Below are positions 28,206 through 38,035 of a DNA stretch of 64,000 nucleotides, in pieces; position 1 is the first letter of the stretch, and each line of letters starts with the position of its first letter. The stretch spans positions 124,001 to 188,000 of the forward strand of contig CAVOQV010000012.1 of NCBI GenBank assembly GCA_963698435.1, given 5' to 3'. Both the position numbers and the translations under genes were made by a program. The notes below the pieces were generated by a model. That model saw only the letters and a program-made list of their open reading frames with translations, was not told where the DNA came from and searched no databases. Source of the DNA: Sva-07 sp963698435 (GTDB lineage: Bacteria > Actinomycetota > Acidimicrobiia > Acidimicrobiales > Ilumatobacteraceae).

Positions 28206-29270
28206 ATGCTGGCAGAACTTGTCGACCATGTCATCGGCGTCGACCCCGACCGCGACTGGATCACCGTCGCTGCCCTCGATTCACGACCGGCGGGGGTGAT
28301 CACCACCAACCGCTTCCCAGCCACCCGCGACGGTTACCAAGATGCCATTGCGTGGGCCGACGCTCGCACCGAGGAGTCCGAACGAGCCTGGGTGATCGAG
28401 GGCACCGCGAGCTACGGCCGCGGGCTCACCATGGCGCTGCAACGTCTCGACGAACTCGTCATCGAGTTCGACCGACCGATGCGCAAAGCAACCAAGGACG
28501 GTGCCAAGTCCGACGCCCTCGACGCGATCCGCGCCGCTCGCGAAGCGTTGGGCCGTGACAAGCTCAACCAGCCCCGCGCCAACGACGGAATCCGAGAAGC
28601 CATCCGGGTTCACACCGTCGCGCGAGCAGCGGCGGTCCGGGCCCGCACTGCTGCGGTCAACGAGCTGAAGGCGTTCATCGTGACCGCAGATGAACAACTC
28701 CGCTCCGAGTTACGCGGTCTGCGAACCAACAAGATCGTGATCCGCTGCTCACGATTCCGCGACAGCGCGAAGCGGCCGATCGACGAGCGTTGCACCCGCA
28801 ACGCGATGCGCGCGCTCGCCCGACGGGTGCAGCATCTCGAAGCCGAGATCGGCGAACACGACGCAGCGATGAAAATACTCATTGACCGAGCCGCCCCGCA
28901 GCTGCTTGCCGAACGCTGTGTCGGCTACGTAACGGCTGCCGCGTTCTACCTGGCCTGGTCACACCCGGGCCGCTGCCACAGCGAAGCCGCGTACGCCCGA
29001 CTCGGCGGCACCGCTCCCGTCGAGGTCACCTCCGGCCAGAACCAAGACCGGCACCGGCTCAACCGCGGCGGCGATCGCCAACTCAATCGAGCGCTCTACT
29101 TCGTTGCCGTCACCCGCCAACGCTGCTGCCCGGAAACCAAGGACTACATGGCGCGACGCACCAGCGAAGGCAAGACCGAACGAGAAGCCACCAGATGCCT
29201 CAAACGCTTCATCGCACGACGCGTCTGGCGGCTGCTCGAGCACCCCGAATTGCACCTTGACACGACATAG
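28206..29270 (+). CDS. IS110-family transposase (DEDD recombinase)
   Basis: 354 residues, full length. The N-terminal RuvC-like domain has VIGVDPDRDWITVAALD and WVIEGTASYGRGL, then KSDALDAIRAAREAL (the D-E-D-D acidic set). A helical middle follows, and the C-terminal Tnp20-type serine domain has AYARLGGTAPVEVTSGQNQD and HRLNRGGDRQLNRALYFVAV. IS110 enzymes insert by RNA-guided recombination without terminal inverted repeats, so the ends cannot be fixed by eye. ATG 28206 lies after GGAGG. Apparently intact and so potentially active. Confidence 0.93.
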   Translation: MLAELVDHVIGVDPDRDWITVAALDSRPAGVITTNRFPATRDGYQDAIAWADARTEESERAWVIEGTASYGRGLTMALQRLDELVIEFDRPMRKATKDGAKSDALDAIRAAREALGRDKLNQPRANDGIREAIRVHTVARAAAVRARTAAVNELKAFIVTADEQLRSELRGLRTNKIVIRCSRFRDSAKRPIDERCTRNAMRALARRVQHLEAEIGEHDAAMKILIDRAAPQLLAERCVGYVTAAAFYLAWSHPGRCHSEAAYARLGGTAPVEVTSGQNQDRHRLNRGGDRQLNRALYFVAVTRQRCCPETKDYMARRTSEGKTEREATRCLKRFIARRVWRLLEHPELHLDTT

Positions 29271-29417
29271 AAGCATCGCCCGGTATGGGCCGTTATCGGG
29301 CTGGTTCAACGGGGATTGTCCCGTCACGATTTCGTCAAGTCGTATGCGTATCGGAACCGATTCTCACGCTCCGGGTCGGCGTGTGCACCCTCAGTCTGCA
29401 GGCACGTCACGGGTCGG

Positions 29418-29446
29418 TTGACAGCTGCTACGGGCACTCTTAGTGT
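29418..29446 (+). promoter_or_regulatory. Sigma-70-type promoter for the RTX gene
   Basis: TTGACA (29418-29423), a 17-base spacer and TAGTGT (29441-29446). Transcription would start near 29453, about 39 bases before GTG 29492 with its GGGGG ribosome-binding site. Confidence 0.6.
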
Positions 29447-29491
29447 CGATTCGCGCAGGTGTTGAGTCGGGGACTGTACGGGGGTAGCACG

Positions 29492-32400
29492 GTGAGCGGC
29501 AAACAGGTCAGGCGGTATCGGGGTAGTGGGCGTCGAAGGAGGGGTGTGCCGCTGGTGGCTGGGGCCTTGTTCGCTGCGACGTTGCCGGTGTTTGCGCTCT
29601 CGGGGGGCGTGGGCGCGGCAACGGGTGATGTCACGATCGCTGCGGGCGGTAACGACCCCGGGGCAGTCGGAGAGAGCTTGCACGGCCAGCGAGCCGTCGA
29701 CGTCGACCGTGACGGGAACTTGTGGGTCATCGATAACGCTCGGCGCGTGCTGAAGTTCTTGCGGGGGTCGATGCAGGATTCGCAGCCCGTGTACGAATAC
29801 TTGGTGGGCGCCTTCATGACCGACGTGTCCGTCGACGATCGCGGGCGTGTCTACGTGTACAGGTCGGGCACCAGTGGCGGCATCGATGTGATCGACCCTG
29901 GGTTGGATCTGGTGGTGGACCAAATCCCAACGGACAACGGCGGCGAGCCATCGATCGCTGTGTTGCCCGATGGCGTGTATTTCATTCGCACGAGCTCGAC
30001 CGACAACGGCGTCTACCGGGTCCGTTTTGACGCTGGGGGTGATCTCGTCAGAGAGCCGGACGGTTCGGTCGTTCCGGAACTCGTGGTGCCGGCTGTCGGC
30101 CTGAGCGACATCGCAGCGGGGCCGTCGGGTGATCTGTTTGTCTCGTTCTCGACGACCGCCGGTGATGTCTGGCGGTTCAATACTGATGAACTGCCGCTTG
30201 GCCCCTACGACCCGGCAACTCGGTCCTTCGAACGCGGTGCGGTGGTCGCCAGGACAACTGGGACGATCGTGGTGGATGCAGCGAACAACGTGTTCATCAA
30301 CACGAGCATCAACCGGTCCGACAATCCGTCGACCACATGGGGTGTGGTGAAGGTACCGCCTCCGGGTCCCGACGGTGTTCCGATGGATGACTCCAGCAAG
30401 GGCGGTCCCAAACAGTACGAGGTCTTGGGTATTGCCGATCTCTTCGCCGCTGGTCTGGAGAGCCCGGACTGCACGAATTCCTTCACGCCGCCGGGCGTGA
30501 TCTGCACCGGCGGCACCGCCGCCACACGCCGAATCGCCGTCGACGGTAGCGGCGATCTGTTTGTGCCGTCCTTCGGAACGTTCGCCCTTGCCGAGAGGAA
30601 CGTTGTCTTCCGGGTGGAAGGTGTGGGTGCCGCTGTACCGACGCCGGATCCGGTCGAGTTGTGTCTGAGCGATGCTGTCGTGGTTGAGGGTGATGCGCCC
30701 TCTCCCGGTCAGATCGTGATGCCGATTACGTTGTCGGAATCGTTGATGTCGGATGTGGTGGTGACGTTCACGGCTGACAGCGGGACTGCTGTTGTGGGGT
30801 CGGGTAGCGACGCCGATGTCATCGGGGGTAGCGGATCGTTCACCCTGTTTGCCGGTACCAACGCTGCGACGTTGTCGTTGAACGTCGTCGGTGACGAACG
30901 CGTCGAGACCGACGAGTCGTTAACCGTTCGGTTGACGTCGGCGACCAGCCCGGGTGTGGTGTCGGCGTGTAGTGAGGCGCTGGGCACGATCCGAGACGAT
31001 GATGCGATCCCGACCGTCACGGCGGGGGCCGTCTCCTCGGTGATCGTTGAGGGTTCCGGCACCAAATTGACGACCATCGTGAGCAACGACGCGCCAGGTG
31101 ACGTGACCTACGCGTGGACACCCGTCGTCGGGCTGGATGACCAGACAGCGGCCGAGCCGATCTTCACCGCTCTCGACAACGGGGTGTACGCCTTCAGCGT
31201 GGACGTGTGTGATCCGGCCCCCGTGGCGGATCAATGCTCGAGCGACACCGTTTCGGTAACCGTTTCTAACGTCGCGCCGTCCGTGTGGACCCCAGTTGCC
31301 GACGTGGTGGGCAACGCCGGCACGGCGGCGACGCTGATCGTCGACTTCACCGATGCACCTGGCAGCCTCGACACGTTCGATCTGGAGGTGGACTGGGGTG
31401 ATGGCACACCGCTCAAGACCATCTTCGGCGTCCTTTCACCCGCCCAGGCCACGCACGTTTATGACGCCGCGGGAACGTTCAACGGTTGTGTAACGGTCGC
31501 CGACGACGACGGTGGCAGGAGTCCCTGTGAACCGTTCGTCGCCCGGATCGGGCCGCCGCTGCTGCCGACGGTGTCGGTCAGTGACGCAGCGGTGGTGGAG
31601 GGCAACCCTGCGGGACCGACCACCGTGTTGGCGTTCACCGTGGAGTTGTCCGAACCGTCGGGAGACCCGGTGAGCGTTGACGTCCGCACGCTCGACGGCT
31701 CCGCCGTTGCGGGCGACGACTTCACCGCTGTTGATACAACGGTCACCGTCGCGGCTGGTGAAACCAGCGTGCCCGTGGAGGTCGTGGTGACCCGCGACCT
31801 GCTGGCAGAACCCGACGAGTCGTTCACCATCGAGCTGTCGAACCCTGACGGAGCGGTGCTCGCAGACGCGATCGGGATGGGCACGATCACCGACGACGAC
31901 CTCTGCGACGTGGTCGGCACCAACAGCGCCGACACGCTGATCGGCACACCAGCCGACGAGGTCATCTGCGGGTTCGCCGGAGATGACGTGATCGATGGCG
32001 GTGGCGGAAACGACACCATCCTCGCCGGAGCTGGCACGGACACTCTCGTGTTCGCCACACAACCCGGCGGTGTGAGGGTCAACCTCAACAACGGCACCGC
32101 CAGAGGCGCCGGGCTCGTGTACGCCCTCGACAGCATCGAGAACGTCACCGGCACCGCCGCGAGTGACACGATCATTGGCGACAACGGCTCCAACCGGCTC
32201 ACTGGGCTCGGCGGCAATGACACCATCAGCGGCCGCGGCGGTGACGACACTCTCATCGGCAACGAAGGCAACGATCGCATCTTCGGCGGCGACGGCAACG
32301 ACAAGATCTTTGGCAACGAGGGCAACGACACTCTCGCCGGCCAGAATGGCGATGACGAGGTCTACGGGCTCGCAGGCAACGACCGTGTGTCCGGAGGCAA

Positions 32401-32641
32401 CGGTGACGACATCGTGTCCGGTGGCACCGCCACAGGCCCCGACGTACTCGGCGGCAACGACTACATCTTCGGCGGTGCGGGCAACGATCGGCTCTTCGGT
32501 GGTGTCGGCAACGACCGGCTCTTCGGACAGAACGGCAACGACGCCCTCGCCGGCGGCGACGGCTACGACCGCCTTTACGGCGGCCAAGGCCAAGACAGCT
32601 GCCTCACCGGCGAACGCAACCTTTCCTGCGAAGGACCATGA
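29492..32641 (+). CDS. Secreted multidomain Calx-beta / PKD / RTX calcium-binding protein
   Basis: About 1,049 residues. A basic start and hydrophobic stretch (VPLVAGALFAATLPVFAL) form a signal peptide. Order: an NHL-like propeller (DVDRDGNLWVIDNARR, repeats to about 370); Calx-beta at about 385-505 (SDAVVVEGDAPSPG, GDERVETDESLTVRL); PKD-like at 590-690 (DLEVDWGDGTPL, ATHVYDAAGTFNGCVTVADD); a second Calx-beta at 700-805 (DLLAEPDESFTIELSNPDG); and RTX nonapeptides from 810 to the end (GGNDTISGRGGDDTLIG, GNEGNDRIFGGDGNDKIFG). RTX repeats bind Ca2+ and fold outside the cell. No T1SS genes and no enzyme domain are near, so adhesion or surface structure is likelier than toxicity. GTG 29492 is preferred over an upstream start at 29459. 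Confidence 0.85.
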   Translation: MSGKQVRRYRGSGRRRRGVPLVAGALFAATLPVFALSGGVGAATGDVTIAAGGNDPGAVGESLHGQRAVDVDRDGNLWVIDNARRVLKFLRGSMQDSQPVYEYLVGAFMTDVSVDDRGRVYVYRSGTSGGIDVIDPGLDLVVDQIPTDNGGEPSIAVLPDGVYFIRTSSTDNGVYRVRFDAGGDLVREPDGSVVPELVVPAVGLSDIAAGPSGDLFVSFSTTAGDVWRFNTDELPLGPYDPATRSFERGAVVARTTGTIVVDAANNVFINTSINRSDNPSTTWGVVKVPPPGPDGVPMDDSSKGGPKQYEVLGIADLFAAGLESPDCTNSFTPPGVICTGGTAATRRIAVDGSGDLFVPSFGTFALAERNVVFRVEGVGAAVPTPDPVELCLSDAVVVEGDAPSPGQIVMPITLSESLMSDVVVTFTADSGTAVVGSGSDADVIGGSGSFTLFAGTNAATLSLNVVGDERVETDESLTVRLTSATSPGVVSACSEALGTIRDDDAIPTVTAGAVSSVIVEGSGTKLTTIVSNDAPGDVTYAWTPVVGLDDQTAAEPIFTALDNGVYAFSVDVCDPAPVADQCSSDTVSVTVSNVAPSVWTPVADVVGNAGTAATLIVDFTDAPGSLDTFDLEVDWGDGTPLKTIFGVLSPAQATHVYDAAGTFNGCVTVADDDGGRSPCEPFVARIGPPLLPTVSVSDAAVVEGNPAGPTTVLAFTVELSEPSGDPVSVDVRTLDGSAVAGDDFTAVDTTVTVAAGETSVPVEVVVTRDLLAEPDESFTIELSNPDGAVLADAIGMGTITDDDLCDVVGTNSADTLIGTPADEVICGFAGDDVIDGGGGNDTILAGAGTDTLVFATQPGGVRVNLNNGTARGAGLVYALDSIENVTGTAASDTIIGDNGSNRLTGLGGNDTISGRGGDDTLIGNEGNDRIFGGDGNDKIFGNEGNDTLAGQNGDDEVYGLAGNDRVSGGNGDDIVSGGTATGPDVLGGNDYIFGGAGNDRLFGGVGNDRLFGQNGNDALAGGDGYDRLYGGQGQDSCLTGERNLSCEGP

Positions 32642-32756
32642 CCAACACCATCACAACAAACTCCAGATATCCGGCGAAGTGTTGGACCTCTTGGCTCGAT
32701 CGCCCCACCGCATAATCACCCCACTGCTCGGCGCCCGGCGGCTCCTCGCGAGCTTG

Positions 32757-33263
32757 CTACCTAACGGCTGACACCTTGCCCGGTTCCGTCTCGGGGATGA
32801 GTCCCCGCTTTCGGGCTTCGGCGACGCGCTTGGGGCCGCTGGAGGGGGCCAACCCGCGAGCGAGAGCGACGGTGGCGGAGGGCTTCGGGCTGTCGAGCGC
32901 GACCGCGAGCAGGTAGACGAGAGCGTCCACGGCTACAGGATCCTCGTCGCTGTGCTTGGGGACCAGGCCAGGCCAGCCGCCGCTGCCGAGCGCAACGACC
33001 TCGAGGTCGGTGCGGACGGCCTCGCGAACCGAGACTCGGCCGATTCTGCCGACGGTGACGGACTCGCCGTCGGGGTGAGCGGTGAAGACTTCCTGTCGCG
33101 CCGTGAACTTCCCCTCGGACGGGGTCCATTCGACGGAGATCTCGATGTCGTAGGGATCCATGTCGGTGATCGCGATCTTGAAAGAGCTCGGCATCGTTTC
33201 GGTGGGACCACCGGGCGGGCCGATTGTGACTCGCTGCTTGCCCGGTGTCGTATCAACTCGCAT
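32757..33263 (-). CDS. Hypothetical protein
   Basis: 168 residues with no signal peptide or membrane segment. The N-terminal half reads as beta strands (FKIAITDMDPYDIEISVEWT, FTARQEVFTAHPDGESVTVG). The end PKRVAEARKRGLIPETEPGK is a helix-rich tail of a type seen in proteins of actinobacterial mobile DNA. Function unknown. Confidence 0.5.
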   Translation of the reverse strand: MRVDTTPGKQRVTIGPPGGPTETMPSSFKIAITDMDPYDIEISVEWTPSEGKFTARQEVFTAHPDGESVTVGRIGRVSVREAVRTDLEVVALGSGGWPGLVPKHSDEDPVAVDALVYLLAVALDSPKPSATVALARGLAPSSGPKRVAEARKRGLIPETEPGKVSAVR

Positions 33264-33333
33264 GCCCGTGAGCCGAGTCCCGGATAGGACCTAAGTCTAT
33301 GGTGAACCTAGGTACACCGCGGACCCCGCGAGT

Positions 33334-33663
33334 GTGGAGTCGTACGCGCTGAGTGGAGGAGAACTCGCCGGGCGATTGGGCTCCGAGTTCGTCGTGTGGG
33401 ACCTGTCGACAGCAGAACAGCGGTGGTCGGTGCCGCACGCCGGGGGTGATCAACCGGGCGGCCATGCGTGGATTGCCGGAGCACGTGTGATCTCGGGGAC
33501 TCCGGTGATGGTCGGGAACGATCAGGCCCGTCTCGATGCCCGGGCGCTGCGGTCCGGTGTCGAGCAGTGGTCCCAGGAGCTTCCTCGTGACCTCGCGGCA
33601 GTGGCGTCGACAGGCAACGAGAGCTGGGTGGCCACGTGGGGGCGTGGCGAAGGGTGTGATTGA
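33334..33663 (+). pseudogene. Possible beta-propeller (PQQ/WD-like) fragment
   Basis: 109 residues from GTG 33334. VVWDLSTAEQRWSVPHAGG, ARVISGTPVMVGNDQARLDA and ALRSGVEQWSQELPRDLAAV repeat the blade-like pattern of PQQ-type propellers (label-D-x-x-G-x-x-x-W). There is room for only two or three blades and no signal peptide, so this is a fragment, or a chance open frame. Confidence 0.35.
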
Positions 33664-33685
33664 AGCTCCGCCGTTCGTGTGCCCC

Positions 33686-34169
33686 TCAGAGTCGAGGCAA
33701 CGGCTCGCTGTCGGATCGATCGGCGAGATGGGCGGTGAGCATCTCGGCTTGTGCAGCCAGAGCGCGTCGGAACATCCGGGAAGCGACGTTGATCAGTGGC
33801 AGCGCAACGACGTTGACCTCGTGGAAGGAGATCGACCAGGTGTACTCAGTTCCGCCATCGGCGACTTCCTCGAATCGGTGTCGTGCGGTCATCCGGAACG
33901 GCCACGTCGGAGTGATGCTCCGGAACTCGCCGACGGTCGTCGGCTCCCACACGACCACCTCGCTCGTCGCGGCGAATCGGCACCCATCCCAGCCGGCCGC
34001 GGATGCTGAAGCGCGTGCCAACTCCGATCGGCCGCGAGTCCGCTCGCCACTCCCGCACGGCTGGGTCGATCAACGGTGCGGTCTCGGGTGACATGACGAC
34101 GGCAAACACCAGCGATGGTGGACTCGTCAGTGTCGTGGTCTGTTCGATCGTCGTCGTCCCGTGGGCCAT
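33686..34169 (-). CDS. SRPBCC-family (START/polyketide cyclase-like) protein (one frameshift)
   Basis: About 160 residues from ATG 34169. TTTIEQTTTLTSPPSLVFAV and RFSIRGRLGW, then a frame change near 33985 into FAATSEVVVWEPTTVGEFRS, TARHRFEEVADGGTEYTWSI and helix MFRRALAAQAEMLTAHLAD. This is the helix-grip fold that binds hydrophobic ligands. It is followed in the same direction after the ester-cyclase gene, 17 bases apart. Confidence 0.65.
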
Positions 34170-34186
34170 GGCGCTTCCGCGTTGTC

Positions 34187-34618
34187 CTACTGCTCGGGTG
34201 TCGGCATCACGCCAGCCTGGCGCAGGCCCGCCAGATTGTCGACGATGCCGCGCTGGTGGACCACCTGGCCCGCGTCGTTGAACGTGAGCATGAGCATCTC
34301 CTCGAATTCGAGGCGCTTGCCCGTGGGCGGTAACGGACCCCAATGACCGAGCTGGGTACCTGAGATGCGGAGATGTACCGCTACCACATCGCCCTCGGCG
34401 ACCATCCCGAGCAGTTCTTCGTGGAAGTCGGGCATCGTCGTCCATGCGCGCTCGACCATGTCGCGAATCGAGTCGCGCCCCACTCGCAGAGGTGCGTACG
34501 GGCGGTAGTCGGCGACGTAGTCGGGCGCATACAGCTCGTCGATCGCCTCGAACTGTCGTCCGTTCCAGATCTCGTCGAACAGACGGTGGACCACTGACTT
34601 GTTTCTCTCGACGTTCAT
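34187..34618 (-). CDS. Ester cyclase / SnoaL-like protein
   Basis: 143 residues of the NTF2-like SnoaL fold: KSVVHRLFDEIWNGRQFEAI, DELYAPDYVADYRP, DFHEELLGMVAEGDVVAVHL and WGPLPPTGKRLEFEEMLML. Family members include cyclases of polyketide tailoring and many of unknown function. ATG 34618; lies just upstream of the SRPBCC gene and is probably co-transcribed. Confidence 0.75.
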   Translation of the reverse strand: MNVERNKSVVHRLFDEIWNGRQFEAIDELYAPDYVADYRPYAPLRVGRDSIRDMVERAWTTMPDFHEELLGMVAEGDVVAVHLRISGTQLGHWGPLPPTGKRLEFEEMLMLTFNDAGQVVHQRGIVDNLAGLRQAGVMPTPEQ

Positions 34619-34700
34619 CGCGCCTCCGATCGATGATCAGCTTCTCGCGGAGCGTGCCGCAGGGCAAGGAACTCCTGCCGAAGAGCGCGCCGTTGGCATG

Positions 34701-34760
34701 CTGAGTGTTCCGGTGAACCGAGTGGCGGGTTCATCGTTGCGAAACGAAGTGAGTGAACGG
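34701..34760. repeat. 60-bp direct repeat, copy A
   Basis: Matches 37521-37580 at about 49 of 60 positions. Starts CTGAGTGTTC and contains an imperfect inverted repeat (TGAACC ... GGTTCA) kept in both copies. It lies at the 3' end of the large permease gene. Confidence 0.65.
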
Positions 34761-34768
34761 AGTCGCAG

Positions 34769-37352
34769 CTACTCGACACGGAGTTGTCGGGCGGCGGGTC
34801 GACGGATGACGAGCCAGCCGACGGTCGCGGCCGCGATCACGCATTCTGCGAGTGCGACGAGACCTCCGATGGCGAGCACTGATGTTGGGACGACCGGTTC
34901 CTCGACGACCTCGAGATCGCGGGCGTACTGCGTCCATGCCCACTGCCCTCCGACGAGACCGACGGGAACGGCAATCAGTGCGACCATGGCCATGGTGGTG
35001 ATCGACTGGCCGAAGTACGAGGACCTGACGTCGGTGCCCGACATGCCGATCGCGCGGCAGAACGGCCAACTCGGACCGTCGTGCCAGCATGCCCGTCGCG
35101 AGTTGGTAGGCGCCGAGGGTGATCGCGGCGAGCAGGCCCATCACCGCGAGTGCCGTCGGGACGCGATCGTTGTCGGAGACGTTGAGCCCGTTCAGGAGGG
35201 TGAGTACGTCACTGCTCGTCGGCGCGAAGACCCCGGCCACACCTTCGGCGGCTTCGATGCGACCCGCCAGAGCGGCGACGTCGCCGGAAGCGCGGATGTA
35301 CGCGACGCGATCATCGAGGCTGAGGTCAGCGAGGTGGAACTCGATCTCCTCTCGCAACTCCTCGGGCAGGTCGGACGGCAGCAGGCGGCGGGCTTCGGTG
35401 ACCTCGCCGTCGCTCGGCGTGACGAACTCTTCCAACCCGTCGAGCGTGAACGACGTCTGCGGGAACCGGTTGGTCCGATCGTTGGGGAACACCGCCAGTC
35501 CGGTGATCTCGAAGGTGGAGGTGATGGGTGTCGCATCCGGCACGTCGATGCCGATGTCTTCGTGCCCGAGTTGCTCTGCCAACTGAGCACTCAGCGTCGG
35601 TCGGGACAACGCGACCGTGTCTCCGATCGACTTGCCGGTGAACTCCGTGAACACCGCGTCGATCGCGATCTCGTCCGGGCCCTGGGGGGCTCGTCCGGCC
35701 ACCATCGTCGGGGTGATCGCGTCGATGCCCGTGGCGAAGGACCAGGGCCAGACCTGGAAGTCGGCGCCGGGGATCGAGAGCAGAGCCGGTGGAAAGCCGG
35801 TACCTGCAGTTGCTGCCTCGACGGCGTCGAGCGACGCGATGCGTTCGAACACTGCCGATCGCTCCGCGGGACTCCCTTCGATGTCGACGAACACGTCCCA
35901 GTTCCATCCCGTGAGTCGAGGTGTCGACTCGAAGTGTCGCAACCCGGCCACGTAGGTGAATCCGGCGACGCTGACGGCAACGGCGAGGGCGAGCGAGACG
36001 ATGCCGGGCCACGGCGTCGCAAGACAGCGACCCGCCGGGCGACCCACCGCGGACAGGAACCCGGTCTGGGCGGCCGGCCGGAGATGAACGGACTTCGGCG
36101 GGCGTCGTGACTCGACTGTCGCAGGAGACGTCCGGACCAGGTCAGGTCGCAACGAGTGCCAGGTCGACGCGGCGATGACGACAACGAGCGCGATCGAGAG
36201 TACGGCGAGGCTGGCGGCCGACGCTGCCGGATCCCACCCTGCCGTGCGATCCGAGATGATCGCGGCGCCGAGACCCAACGGCAGTAGCGGTTGGATCCAC
36301 GGCGCCAGCAGCACCGCCAGGAGCAGGCCGACGGCGCACACCGCCGTGATGCGAGCGGCTACGTGGACCGCGCGTTGGAGTCGACTTGCACCGAGACCGG
36401 CGAGTGCAGCGCCGTCGCCGGCGCCGGCGGAGATGCTGCGATGGATGACGGGTGCCAGTACGAGCAGTCCGATTACGAGCCCGGCCAGTGCCATGATCCA
36501 CAGCGCCCGAGCGTCGGTGTCGAGCGCCCTGTCGATGTCCGCAGCCCGTTCGTCGACGTCGATCAGGCCGTCGAAGCCGTCGATGCTTCGCGTGGTCGCC
36601 TCGGTGGATCCGTCGGCAAGCCAGACGACCGAGCTCAGCGACAACTCGGCGCCCGCCGCAACGAGTCGGTCGAACACGCCGGCGTCGACGTAGGCAGGCT
36701 CGACGCTGATTCCGGTGCCCGGTGGCTCGACGTCCAGCGGGCCGATCGACACCCCCGACACCGTCAGCCGGATCGGCTGATCGAGTTCGACGGCTTCACC
36801 GTCACCGGTGCACCAACCGGCCAGCACCAGTTCGTCGCCCATCTCGAGACCGACGCGCCGTGCCGTTGCGCGAGTCAGAACGACCTCCTCCGAGTTCGGC
36901 GCCAACATCTCTCCGAGCAGCTGGAACGGAACCGTCTGATCACCCGGGGTGCCGGCGACTGCCGCGATCAGAGCAGGCGATCGGTCGCCGTCGAAGCATC
37001 CGGTCGGATTGTCGTCCGTCGCCAACAGCAGCGAACCGTCCATGCCGAGCAGATGCGGCCTCACGACCTCTGCGGTCCTCGCCCGCTCGACGGCGTCGAT
37101 GGTCGAGAGTCGTGCGAACTGAGCGGCGTCGTCCCCGAGCGGCCCGTCGCAGCCAGTGAGTGCTTGCGTGCGGCACTGTGGGATCACGACCAGGTCGGGT
37201 GCGTCGACCCGATGCAGCAAGGACTGGAACGCCGAGTCGACCTGCCGTGCGGCCGATGCGGCCGCGGTCGCGAACCCACCCGTGATACCGATCAGCAGCG
37301 CGAGAATGATCGAGGACACACGCGCACGCCGCCATCCGGCTCGAATCGCCAT
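34769..37352 (-). CDS. FtsX/MacB-type ABC transporter permease (one frameshift)
   Basis: About 860 residues. A transmembrane start (ARVSSIILALLIGITGGFAT) is followed by an extracytoplasmic domain (PHLLGMDGSLLLATDDNPTG). Three TM segments (IMALAGLVIGLLVLAPV, ITAVCAVGLLLAVLLAPWI, LAVLSIALVVVIAAS) and a second half with a similar plan complete it; this is the duplicated FtsX architecture of exporters of lipoproteins or peptides. Near 35058 the frame shifts from RRSELAVL to AIGMSGTDVRSSYFGQS and then the last two TMs. ATG 37352 begins the conserved part; ATG 37400 is an alternative. No ATPase is adjacent on this strand, so the partner could be the island ATPase at 39409. Confidence 0.75.
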
Positions 37353-37520
37353 CCAGATGAGGTCCACGTCCTCAGCGTGCGCCTCTCCCCGGTGCGGCAC
37401 CAGTGTGCGGACACGCTCCGGCTCGGGGTGCTGGTACGAGTGCTCTGCGCAGCCCTCGGTCTCTACTGCCGCAGCGGGCCAGTTGGATCGAGTTGTCGAT
37501 CGTGAAGAGGATCATGCTGC

Positions 37521-37580
37521 CTGAGTGTTCCCGTGAACCGATCAGCGGGTTCATCGGTACGAACAGACATGAGTGAACAG
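37521..37580. repeat. 60-bp direct repeat, copy B
   Basis: Partner of 34701-34760, about 82% identical, in the same orientation. This copy runs into the start of the small membrane-protein gene (ATG 37569), so it overlaps its leader. Confidence 0.65.
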
Positions 37581-37808
37581 CACCGAATCGGACGGTCGGA
37601 GTGGTCGATGTACACGCGAGCCTGGTGGAAGTTCGTGATCGCCGGACCCGTCATCATCGCTGCGGTCATCATCGGTGCCGCCATCGGAATCGATGCGTGG
37701 TTCGTCGGCTTCGCGTCGGTCGTACTGGCGTTCTTGCTGATCGCCCTCGGGTGCCTGCTCGCGCTGGCCCAGCTGGCTGTCCGCCGACGTTCCGTCGCTC
37801 GCGCATGA
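37569..37808 (+). CDS. Small membrane protein, two TM segments
   Basis: 79 residues. A short hydrophilic start (SEQHRIGRSEWSMYTRAW) is followed by two hydrophobic stretches (FVIAGPVIIAAVIIGAAIG; FASVVLAFLLIALGCLLALA). The stop overlaps the next start (ATGA). Function unknown; first gene of the run leading to the ECF sigma operon. Confidence 0.55.
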   Translation: MSEQHRIGRSEWSMYTRAWWKFVIAGPVIIAAVIIGAAIGIDAWFVGFASVVLAFLLIALGCLLALAQLAVRRRSVARA

Positions 37809-37981
37809 GCCGAGCATTGGCTGTGGTTCTCGCGTTGCCGGTCTGGCTGTCGAGTGCGTGCACGGGACTGCAGGGTGGCGAGCCCCACGACCATGACGAC
37901 GCAGCGTCGATCGTTGCTGCTGACGACTGGTTCTACGAGGTGCCCGACGAGGGCGGGCTCGGCCTCACCGACGCCACGTGA
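37805..37981 (+). CDS. Small lipoprotein
   Basis: 58 residues from ATG 37805. Signal SRALAVVLALPVWLSSAC with lipobox LSSAC; mature part TGLQGGEPHDHDDAAS and VAADDWFYEVPDEGG. The His/Asp cluster (HDHDD) could bind metal. Overlaps the preceding gene. Confidence 0.5.
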   Translation: MSRALAVVLALPVWLSSACTGLQGGEPHDHDDAASIVAADDWFYEVPDEGGLGLTDAT

Positions 37982-38035
37982 CTGCCCGGAGCAGAATTGG
38001 TGAACCAGCACCCGCAGTCAGTGGCACAGTTGGGC

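Noticed and set aside
29492..32641. RTX toxin
   Set aside because: No acyltransferase, type I exporter or pore/enzymatic domain nearby; the RTX array follows Calx-beta and PKD domains, which fits a structural or adhesive protein better.
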